A stretch of 64,000 nucleotides of DNA. Origin: an uncultured Prevotellaceae bacterium (GTDB lineage: Bacteria > Bacteroidota > Bacteroidia > Bacteroidales > Bacteroidaceae). The notes beneath the pieces are model-generated. The model did no database searches, was not told where the DNA came from, and saw nothing but the letters and a program-made list of their open reading frames with translations. Positions 46,533 through 54,400 of the stretch are shown in pieces. Position 1 is the stretch's first letter. Each line of letters begins with the position of its first letter. A program made the position numbers and the translations under genes. The stretch covers positions 1 to 64,000 of the forward strand of contig CAMVJU010000004.1 in NCBI GenBank assembly GCA_947167935.1. Reading direction: 5' to 3'.

Positions 46533-48656
46533 CTTGCCGTTGACGATGTAAAGGCCGCTCTTCAGCATGCCGTTCATCTGCTGGCCGTTCAGGTTGTAGA
46601 TTGTGTTGGCATCGGTGTCAGCCTTGACGGTGCTGATGCCTACGGTAGCGCCGGTGTAGGTGATTTCCCACTCAGGAGCACCAAGGACTTCAGGCTGCTC
46701 AGCGTCATCAGCGAGCTCGAATGTGCCGTTGAAGTCGCCATTGGCGGCATCATTGAAGGTCAGCAGACCCTCAACGCAAGCCTGTACGATGTCGGCATCG
46801 TTCTTCTTGCCAGCCTTGGCAATCTCAGCTTCGTTCTTGCATGCATCGCCCCAAGCAAAGTAGTTGCCGATAACTTCCCATTCAGGTGTTGGGCTGGTCT
46901 GGCCCTTGTTGAAGCCAACAACGGTCTGTCCTTCCTTACCGCAGTTAACGAAGATGTTTTCGCTTAAGGTATAGCTGTTCTGTTTGGTTCCGTTCTGCTT
47001 CAGGTCGCAGAAGTTCTTGCCGTTGGCAATGTTCACGATAGTTGAGTATCTGAAATCAAACTTCTGCATGTAGTCGGTGCTTTCAGCAAAGTCCTTAGGT
47101 CTGCCGCCATACTGAGCGAAGAAGCCCGTGTTCTTGTCCTTGGCCCAAATTGTGGAGCTGATAACAGAAACTTGGCCGATGTAACCCTTGCTGCTGAAGT
47201 CGATGACGTTCTTGTTGGAAGCGGGCATCTCAATGTTGGACTCATTGATGGCGAGAACGTCTACGAAGGTCTTCTGGTTGTCCTTGATGAGGGCATTCTG
47301 CAGACCAGAAACATTGAGTTGATTAATTATGACTGCTCCAATTTCCTTGTAATCAGTCTCAGTGCCGTCGGCTTTTTTGGCAACTAACTCAGTTCCTTCA
47401 AGCGTGATAAGAGGCTCCTTCATTGTAGCGGGCACCACAATCTTACCAAAGTTTCCTAAGACAACCAGATTATTGGGAATAGTGAGCGTCTTGCTGATGG
47501 TGTACTCGGCGTCTTTTTCCAGTGTGATGGTGATATCACCAATCTTGGTGATGCCTTCAGTAACGACGTCCAGCTCAGTAGCGATGTCGGCATTGGGATC
47601 GGGCTCAACAAAGATGTCGACGGCCTGTACCCAGCGCGGATCGCCAATACCTGCCAAGTTGTAAGCTGATTGTGGGAGAAGGTCGAAGCTGCCAATCTCA
47701 GCGCTGCCGTCAGCGAACGGCGGGAAGCTCTCGTCATAGATACAGTTCTGCACGATGTCTATGCCATCCTTCTTGCCAGTCTTTTCAATCTCTGCATCGT
47801 TGGTGCAGTTGGCTACACCGCCCCATGCAAAGTAGTTGCCTGTGACATCCCAAACGGGAGTGGCACTGGTCTGGCCCTTGTTGAAGCCAACAACGGTCTG
47901 ACCGTTCTTACCGCAGTCAACGAAGATGCTGTTCTTGAGGGTGTAGACATTCTGTGCAGTGCCGTTCTGCTTCAGGTCGCAGACGTTTTTACCATTGGCA
48001 ATGTTTACAATGGTGCTGTTCTCGAAGTCAAACTCCTGCAGCCAGTCGCCGTTCACGTTCTTAGGACGGCTGCCATACTGAGCGAAGAAGCCAGTGTTCA
48101 TGCCTTTGGCCCAGATGGTGGAGTTAACGACCTTCACTGCACCTACATATCCTTTGCCATTGAAGTCGATAACGTTCTTGTTGGAGGCGGGCATTTCGAT
48201 AAAGCAGTCCTCAATGACAAGAGTCTCCAGCAAGGTTTTCTGGGCATCTTTGATAAAGGTGTCTTTCAACCCAGTAATTGTTAGGCCGCAGATGCTGTCC
48301 AAAGCAACAAGCATATGGTCGGAGTCGGTGCCATCGGCTTTTTTTGCAAAAACGGTAGTGCCGTTAATAGTGATGAATGGAGCGTTTAACCCAGAAGCAT
48401 CGACAGTGGCACCATTGCCATTGATGGTCAGATTATTCGGGGCGGTAATCGTGTTGTTGATAGTGTAGGTGACATCCTTTGTTAGGTTGACGGTGATGCT
48501 GTTCACTGTCTTGCCTTCTGTAGCTGTGGCTACTGCTTCGGCGATGTCGCCTTCTACGGGACTTACCACGATGTCCTCTGCATCCTGTGCGCAGACAAAC
48601 TGCGGCACAAACAGTAAGGCAGCCAAAGCAGCAATGGAGAGTAATTTTTTCTTCAT
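46515..48656 (-). CDS. secreted DUF5123 protein with internal duplication
   Basis: A 713-aa exported protein (signal peptide to PQFVCAQ). Two homologous halves (about 90-350 and 395-670) each carry TITAPNNL/TLTIPNNL, VIDF.(G/S)KGYVG/IGQV, STIWAK..NTGFFAQYGSRPKN/GRPKD, STIVNIANGK, CDLKQNGT, CGK.GQTVVGFNKGQTS and NYFAWG, the same signature found once in the lipoprotein at 35670-37097. Right-handed beta-helix fold and glycan binding are likely by family. The tail NLNGQQMNGMLKSGLYIVNGKKVVIK suggests type IX secretion instead of lipid anchoring. It stands alone between convergent and divergent neighbours; a TAAATTTG box is 72 bp upstream. Confidence 0.85.
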   Translation of the reverse strand: MKKKLLSIAALAALLFVPQFVCAQDAEDIVVSPVEGDIAEAVATATEGKTVNSITVNLTKDVTYTINNTITAPNNLTINGNGATVDASGLNAPFITINGTTVFAKKADGTDSDHMLVALDSICGLTITGLKDTFIKDAQKTLLETLVIEDCFIEMPASNKNVIDFNGKGYVGAVKVVNSTIWAKGMNTGFFAQYGSRPKNVNGDWLQEFDFENSTIVNIANGKNVCDLKQNGTAQNVYTLKNSIFVDCGKNGQTVVGFNKGQTSATPVWDVTGNYFAWGGVANCTNDAEIEKTGKKDGIDIVQNCIYDESFPPFADGSAEIGSFDLLPQSAYNLAGIGDPRWVQAVDIFVEPDPNADIATELDVVTEGITKIGDITITLEKDAEYTISKTLTIPNNLVVLGNFGKIVVPATMKEPLITLEGTELVAKKADGTETDYKEIGAVIINQLNVSGLQNALIKDNQKTFVDVLAINESNIEMPASNKNVIDFSSKGYIGQVSVISSTIWAKDKNTGFFAQYGGRPKDFAESTDYMQKFDFRYSTIVNIANGKNFCDLKQNGTKQNSYTLSENIFVNCGKEGQTVVGFNKGQTSPTPEWEVIGNYFAWGDACKNEAEIAKAGKKNDADIVQACVEGLLTFNDAANGDFNGTFELADDAEQPEVLGAPEWEITYTGATVGISTVKADTDANTIYNLNGQQMNGMLKSGLYIVNGKKVVIK

Positions 48657-48727
48657 GTTTTGTTAGTTTTAGTTAATAAAGTTGTTAAAAAAGAATTTGT
48701 TATTTCTGAGAAGTTTGTCTTTGGCTG

Positions 48728-48807
48728 CAAATTTACAAAGTTTTTTTTTATTCAGTTAAGTTTTTTGAAAAAAAATGAGGGCATAGACTAAAAAATGCTT
48801 ATCTTTG
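48728..48807. promoter_or_regulatory. divergent -7 boxes for the DUF5123 gene and the GH43-fusion operon
   Basis: The minus strand has TAAATTTG (48735-48728), 72 bp before the DUF5123 start. The plus strand has TATCTTTG (48800-48807), 33 bp before the ATG at 48841. -33 elements are not clear for either. Confidence 0.5.
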
Positions 48808-48840
48808 CCGATGAAATGAACTAAAACGTCTTTTCCCTTG

Positions 48841-51800
48841 ATGATAAGAAATATGTTGTTGACTATTGCTGTGCTCCTGCTCTCTATGGGAGCACAGGCA
48901 AAGGATATCTATGTGTCTACGTCGTTCCATGAACCAGCCACCGATGGACTGCGCTTTATTTACAGCTACGACGGACTGCGGTGGGACAGCATCCAAGGCG
49001 TCTTTTTGCGGCCTGAGGTGGGGACGCAGAAGGTGATGCGCGACCCGTCGGTCGTACAAGGCCCTGACGGCACCTTTCATTTAGTGTGGACCAGCTCGTG
49101 GCGTGGCGATATCGGCTTTGGCTACTCCTCGTCGAAAGACCTTATCCATTGGACTCCACAGCGCTTCATCCCCACTGGCATGGACACCACAACGGTGAAT
49201 ACGTGGGCGCCGGAGTTGTTCTACGACGACGTGAAGCGGCAGTTTCTCATTGTGTGGGCATCGTGTGTGCCTGGCCGTTTCCCTGATTATCAGGAAGACA
49301 CGAAGAACAACCACCGCCTCTACTACATGACTACACGCGACTTCAAACGCTTTTCTGAAACCAAGCTCTTCTACGACCCAGGTTTCTCAGCTATTGATGC
49401 CATGCTGGTTAAACGTGGACCGAAGGACTATGTGATGGTGGTGAAAGACAACTCGCGCCCTATGCGCAACCTCAAGGTGGCTTTTGCTGACAGCCCCTAC
49501 GGGCCGTGGAGCGAGGCGTCGGAGCCCTTCACCGAGAGTTTTACCGAAGGGCCGAGCACGGCAAGGGTAGGGGACTGGTGGTATATCTACTACGACAGCT
49601 ACCAGCACGGCATCTATGGTGCCCATCGCACGAAGGACTTCAAGAGCTTTCAGGACCAGACAGGCGCTGTGTCGTTTCCTGTTGGTCATAAGCACGGCAC
49701 GGTTTTCATGGCACCAGAGGAGTTGGTCGATGGCCTCATTAAGTATAATAAAGATGTGGTACACTATTCGGGCTTGACGATGGCGCTGACAGAAAGACAC
49801 GACGGCGGCCTAAAGCCTGTCGTGGGCGTCCATTCTATTCAGACCATGCGCGGCGAGAAGCCCTGGACCTATAACCATCAGCCCATGCTCGCCTATTGGA
49901 ACGGCAAGTTCTATATGCACTACCTTACCGATCCGCGCCACGAGCATGAGGCACCGGGCAAGACGATGATGCAGACCTCGGAGGACGGCTACACGTGGAC
50001 GCAGCCCGTTGAGCTCTTCCCCGAATATCCCGTGCCCGAGGGCTGGACGAAGGAGAGCCGTCCCGACCTACCCCCCGCCCACAACCTGAAGGCCGTGATG
50101 CACCAGCGCGTAGGGTGGTATGAGGCCCAGAAATATGATAAGACTTATACGACCCACAAGCCCCATGTGTCCTATAATGTCAATGGCTCCGTTCTCCTCG
50201 CCACAGGCAGCTACGGCATTTGTCTCACCATGAAGGATGACCCCAATGACGGCAACGGCATCGGCCGTGTGGCGCGCCGTATTTTCGAAGACGGCACCTT
50301 CGGCCCCATCTACTTTATCTACTACAACCACGGCTTCTCAGAGCGTAATACGGTTTACCCGTATTATAAGAAGAGTAAGGACAAGGCCTTCGTTAAGGCC
50401 GTCGACCAGATGCTGGCCGACCCGATGCAGCTGATGCAGTGGGTGGAGGAGGCTGACCGCAACGACCCGCTGATTCCCTTGAACAAGCCCTACAAAGCCT
50501 TCTCTGGATACACGTTGCCCGACGGACGCAAGGTGGCGCTGTGGAAGCACGCCGTCACCTCGCTCTCTGCTGACGGCGGCAGGACGTGGCGCCTTACTGA
50601 CATCAACGGTAACCTGGGCTGCGACCGTGCGCCGGGCTTTGTCAACAGCAATGCGAAGATCTGGGGACAGCGCCTCAGCGACGGCACCTACGCCACCGTC
50701 TATAATCCATCCGAATATCGCTGGCCATTGGCCATCTCGCTCTCTGCCGACGGTCTCGACTATACCACGCTCTCGCTCATCAACGGCGAGGTGACACCTT
50801 TGCGCCATGGCGGCCAGTACAAGAGCTACGGCCCGCAGTATGTGCGCGGCATCCAGGAAGGGAACGGTGTCCCCAAGGACAGTTGTCTTTGGGTGGCCTA
50901 CTCTAATAATAAGGAAGATATGTGGGTGAGTCGTATTCCTGTGCCAGTCAGACTGGATGCGACGACTCATTCTGTTCCCTTCCCCCAGACAGGAGGGCTT
51001 TCTACACTCACCGATTGGAACCTCTATATGCCAAAGCTCTGTTCGATACTATTGAAGAATGGGTGGCTCAACCTTTATGATTGTGATCCATACGACTATG
51101 CGAAGGCAGAGCGTGTGATACCCAATACCAAGGAATTGGAGGTGGAGTTTGACTTGATGACAGACCAAGAGGACAACGGTGAATTGGATATTGAATTTGT
51201 GGATGATGCAGGTAATGTTTGTTCCCGCATCGTGGTGGACTCCACAGGAACGATCCGTGTGAAGGGCGGAGCCAGGTATGGCACCTTGCTGAAACACTAT
51301 GAGCCAGGAGTGGAATACCATATCCGTGCCGTACTTTCCACATCGCTTCATCGTGCGGTCTATTATCTTAATGGTAAGAAAGTCTGTGAGCGCCAGTTTG
51401 ACACTCCCGTGGAGAGTATCAGCCGTATCGTGTTCCGTAGTGGTCCGCTCTTCGACAAACCCGATGTCAATACGCCTGCCGATCAGGACTTTGATATGCC
51501 TCGTGCTGATGAGTTAGACGAAGCAGCGGGGTTCCATATTGCCAATGTCACCTCCCGCTCTGTAGACGGCAGTATGACGGCCGTCCTCCATTACGACTCC
51601 TTCGCCCACTATGCCGAGCGCTTTAACACGATGGAGGATGAGAACATCGTGACCACCATCCCCAACGCGCAGGCCTCGCAGTGGATGCGAGCAAACATCC
51701 CGCTCTTCGACTGCCCCGACGAGCAGATGCGTGAGATGTTCTACTACCGCTGGTGGACATTGCGCAAACATATCAAGCACACGCCGGTAGGTTATGGCAT

Positions 51801-53079
51801 GACGGAGTTTCTCGTGCCGCGCAGCTATGCCGACAAGTACAACCTCATCGCCTGTGCCATTGGTCACCACGTGATGGAGAGCCGCTGGCTGCGCGACACC
51901 ACCTACCTGCACCAGATTCTGCGTACCTGGTATTTTGGCAACGACGGTCAGGCAATGACGAAGATGAATAAGTTCTCTTCGTGGAATCCTTATGCTATCC
52001 TCGACATGTGGAAAGTGCAGGGCGACACCGCCTTCCTCTTCTCGCTGAAACCTCGTTTAGAGGAGGAGTATGCTCGCTGGGAGACCACTAACCGCCTTTC
52101 TTCTGGCCTCTACTGGCAAGGTGATGTGCAGGATGGCATGGAGGAAAGTATTAGCGGTGGCCGCAAGAAACAGTATGCCCGCCCCACCATCAACAGCTAT
52201 ATGTATGGCAATGCCAAGGCCCTCGCGTACATTAATTATATGGGAGGTGACAGTGCCAAGGCCCATCTTTACGAGCAGAAAGCCGATACGTTACGCCAAC
52301 TCATCGAGACAAAGCTGTGGAATCCTGACCACCAGTTCTATGAGACTTTGCGTGGCGACACGTTGGCGCAAGTGCGTGAGGCCATCGGCTACATCCCTTG
52401 GTACTTCGGAATACCCTCGTGCGATTCCGTCATGTATATGATGTCCCTAACGCCTAAACGTTACCATGACGGTGCCTGGAGACAAGTCTTCGATGAACAG
52501 GGTTTCTCGGCTCCATACGGTCTGACCACCGCCGAGCGTCGTCACCCGGAGTTCCGCAGTCACGGTGTGGGTAAGTGCGAGTGGGACGGAGCCATTTGGC
52601 CTTTTGCCACATCCCAGACATTGACGGCTATGGCCAACTATCTGAATACTTGTCCGTATCCTTATCCTCGGCTTGATTCTGTTTTCTTCAAGCAGATGCA
52701 GCTTTATACTGAGAGCCAGCATCACCGCGGCCGCCCTTACATCGGTGAATATTTGGATGAGACCAATGGCGCTTGGCTCATGGGCGACCGTGAGCGTTCG
52801 CGCTACTATAACCATTCCACTTATAACGACCTCATCATTACTGGCATCTGTGGCTTACGGCCTCAGGCTGACGGCAGTATCGTTGTCAACCCGCTTGTTC
52901 CGAAGAACAAGTGGGCGTACTTCTGTCTCGATGGCGTCAGCTATCGCGGGCACACGCTCACCATCATCTGGGATGCCGATGGCCAGCGCTACCATCAAGG
53001 GCGTGGCCTCACGCTCTTCGTCGACGGCCGTCCTGTTGCCAATAGTGTCAATATTGAAAAACTAATCTACAAACCATAA
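48841..53079 (+). CDS. multidomain glycosidase: GH43-like propeller, BNR-like propeller, ConA-like and (alpha/alpha)6 domains
   Basis: A 1,412-aa exported protein (signal peptide to MGAQAK). Residues about 22-300 are a GH43-like five-bladed propeller (MRDPSVVQGPDGTFHLVWTSS, NTWAPELFYDD, FTEGPSTARVGDWWYIYYDSY; the Asp/Asp/Glu triad positions look kept). Residues about 320-680 are a sialidase/BNR-like propeller (YNHQPMLAYWNGKFYMHYL, TSEDGYTW, SLSADGGRTW). Residues about 720-880 are concanavalin-like. Residues about 920-1395 are an (alpha/alpha)6 barrel like MGH1/GH63-type glycosidases (FYYRWWTLRKHIK, IWPFATSQTLTAMANYL, GEYLDETNGAWLMGDRERSRYYNHSTYNDLIITGICGL). Four modules suggest a bifunctional enzyme cleaving different linkages of one side chain. 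It is followed after 4 bp by an esterase gene. The TTG just before the ATG is not used as start. Confidence 0.85.
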   Translation: MIRNMLLTIAVLLLSMGAQAKDIYVSTSFHEPATDGLRFIYSYDGLRWDSIQGVFLRPEVGTQKVMRDPSVVQGPDGTFHLVWTSSWRGDIGFGYSSSKDLIHWTPQRFIPTGMDTTTVNTWAPELFYDDVKRQFLIVWASCVPGRFPDYQEDTKNNHRLYYMTTRDFKRFSETKLFYDPGFSAIDAMLVKRGPKDYVMVVKDNSRPMRNLKVAFADSPYGPWSEASEPFTESFTEGPSTARVGDWWYIYYDSYQHGIYGAHRTKDFKSFQDQTGAVSFPVGHKHGTVFMAPEELVDGLIKYNKDVVHYSGLTMALTERHDGGLKPVVGVHSIQTMRGEKPWTYNHQPMLAYWNGKFYMHYLTDPRHEHEAPGKTMMQTSEDGYTWTQPVELFPEYPVPEGWTKESRPDLPPAHNLKAVMHQRVGWYEAQKYDKTYTTHKPHVSYNVNGSVLLATGSYGICLTMKDDPNDGNGIGRVARRIFEDGTFGPIYFIYYNHGFSERNTVYPYYKKSKDKAFVKAVDQMLADPMQLMQWVEEADRNDPLIPLNKPYKAFSGYTLPDGRKVALWKHAVTSLSADGGRTWRLTDINGNLGCDRAPGFVNSNAKIWGQRLSDGTYATVYNPSEYRWPLAISLSADGLDYTTLSLINGEVTPLRHGGQYKSYGPQYVRGIQEGNGVPKDSCLWVAYSNNKEDMWVSRIPVPVRLDATTHSVPFPQTGGLSTLTDWNLYMPKLCSILLKNGWLNLYDCDPYDYAKAERVIPNTKELEVEFDLMTDQEDNGELDIEFVDDAGNVCSRIVVDSTGTIRVKGGARYGTLLKHYEPGVEYHIRAVLSTSLHRAVYYLNGKKVCERQFDTPVESISRIVFRSGPLFDKPDVNTPADQDFDMPRADELDEAAGFHIANVTSRSVDGSMTAVLHYDSFAHYAERFNTMEDENIVTTIPNAQASQWMRANIPLFDCPDEQMREMFYYRWWTLRKHIKHTPVGYGMTEFLVPRSYADKYNLIACAIGHHVMESRWLRDTTYLHQILRTWYFGNDGQAMTKMNKFSSWNPYAILDMWKVQGDTAFLFSLKPRLEEEYARWETTNRLSSGLYWQGDVQDGMEESISGGRKKQYARPTINSYMYGNAKALAYINYMGGDSAKAHLYEQKADTLRQLIETKLWNPDHQFYETLRGDTLAQVREAIGYIPWYFGIPSCDSVMYMMSLTPKRYHDGAWRQVFDEQGFSAPYGLTTAERRHPEFRSHGVGKCEWDGAIWPFATSQTLTAMANYLNTCPYPYPRLDSVFFKQMQLYTESQHHRGRPYIGEYLDETNGAWLMGDRERSRYYNHSTYNDLIITGICGLRPQADGSIVVNPLVPKNKWAYFCLDGVSYRGHTLTIIWDADGQRYHQGRGLTLFVDGRPVANSVNIEKLIYKP

Positions 53080-53083
53080 GACG

Positions 53084-54400
53084 ATGAAACGAATTCTGCT
53101 TATTATTTCATTTTTCATTTTTCATTTAGGATTTAGCATAGCCCAGAGCTATGAGCAGCATTATGCTCGTCCCGTGCATGATGTGATGCAGGATGTTGCA
53201 AAGCAATTCGGCGTTAAGTTTAAGTTCGACAGTAACGTTGATACGGCTGGAGTTATGCTGACATACGCTGATTTCCGTGTGCGACCCTACTCTTTGGAGC
53301 AGACACTAGACAATATCTGCAAGCACTTCGACTGGAATTGGTGGAAGCAGAGCGGCAACAGCTATAAGATTAAACTCTACGAATATCCGCGCCGCCACGA
53401 GGACGAGGGTCGGCAGATGCTCGAATGGCTGTCTGCAAAGTATAGTAATGTGGAAGAGTGGGAGCAGCGCCGCGCCGTCCTTATTAAAGAGGTGCGCGAG
53501 CGATTGGAAATTGATGCTTTTCTCGACTCCTGCGTAAAGGATGCCCCCGCTATTCTCTCAAAGATAAAGAAACACGACGGCTACACCACACAGAATATCT
53601 GTCTGGAGCTGACACCTGGTCAGCACGTCTTTGGCACCATCTATACCTCGTTGAAGAAAGGTAAGAAACCCCTCATCATCTGTCCAGACGGCCACTGGCC
53701 TTCGCGCTATCGCGATGACGAGCAGCAGCGCCTCGCTACGCTGGCTCGCATGGGCGCCATCTGCGTGGACTTCGACCTTTATGGCTACGGACAGTCGGCT
53801 GACGAGGTAGGCGACCATCACACCGCCCGTGCCCACATCTTCCAGGCTGCCTGCGGACTGAAGCTTCTCGACTGGATGCTGGCGAACAGAAAAGACATCG
53901 ACACCACACGTGTTGCGGCTTGTGGCGGCAGCGGCGGCGGCACTCATACCGTGCTCCTCGCTCTCTTAGACAGTCGCATAAAGGTTTCGGCGCCCGTCGT
54001 ACATGTGGCGAGCCACTTCGATGGTGGCTGTCCCTGCGAGAGCGGTATGCCCGTGCAGCTGGCCGGTGGTGGCACGTGCGAGGCGGAATTGGCCGCCCTT
54101 ATCGCTCCGCGTCCCATGCTGCTCGTCAGTGACGGTGGCGACTGGACCAGTACGACGCCTGAGCTGGAGTTTCCCTTCATTCGTCGCATCTTTGGCTTCT
54201 ATGGTGCTGAGGACAACGTGCACAACGTTCATCTGCCCGACGAGCGCCACGACTTTGGTCCGAACAAGCGCCAGGCCGTCTATGATTTCTTTGCCGACGT
54301 TTTCCAGCTTGACCGTACAAAGATTGACGAGAGCAAGGTAACTATCCTGCCCGCTGAGGCTTTGCAGACTCAATTAGACAATCAGACATTTAGACGATGA
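53084..54400 (+). CDS. STN-domain/alpha-beta hydrolase fusion (acetyl-xylan-esterase-like)
   Basis: A 438-aa exported protein (signal peptide [21 protein letters not shown]). Residues about 25-105 resemble an STN domain ([39 protein letters not shown]), the fold normally at the N-terminus of TonB-dependent transducers or secretins. Residues about 170-430 are an alpha/beta hydrolase of the acetyl-xylan-esterase-like type: [27 protein letters not shown], nucleophile Ser283 in GGSGGG, and catalytic His389 in DERHDFG. It probably deacetylates the PUL substrate. Its last bases overlap the next gene (ATGA). The signal-peptide core derives from a TCATTTT repeat (53107-53140). Confidence 0.8.
   Translation: MKRILLIISFFIFHLGFSIAQSYEQHYARPVHDVMQDVAKQFGVKFKFDSNVDTAGVMLTYADFRVRPYSLEQTLDNICKHFDWNWWKQSGNSYKIKLYEYPRRHEDEGRQMLEWLSAKYSNVEEWEQRRAVLIKEVRERLEIDAFLDSCVKDAPAILSKIKKHDGYTTQNICLELTPGQHVFGTIYTSLKKGKKPLIICPDGHWPSRYRDDEQQRLATLARMGAICVDFDLYGYGQSADEVGDHHTARAHIFQAACGLKLLDWMLANRKDIDTTRVAACGGSGGGTHTVLLALLDSRIKVSAPVVHVASHFDGGCPCESGMPVQLAGGGTCEAELAALIAPRPMLLVSDGGDWTSTTPELEFPFIRRIFGFYGAEDNVHNVHLPDERHDFGPNKRQAVYDFFADVFQLDRTKIDESKVTILPAEALQTQLDNQTFRR
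53107..53140. repeat. TCATTTT repeat forming the esterase signal peptide
   Basis: TTTCATTTTTCATTTTTCATT followed by TAGGATTTAGC encodes [10 protein letters not shown]. Parallel structures at 42432 and 54424. Confidence 0.7.
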
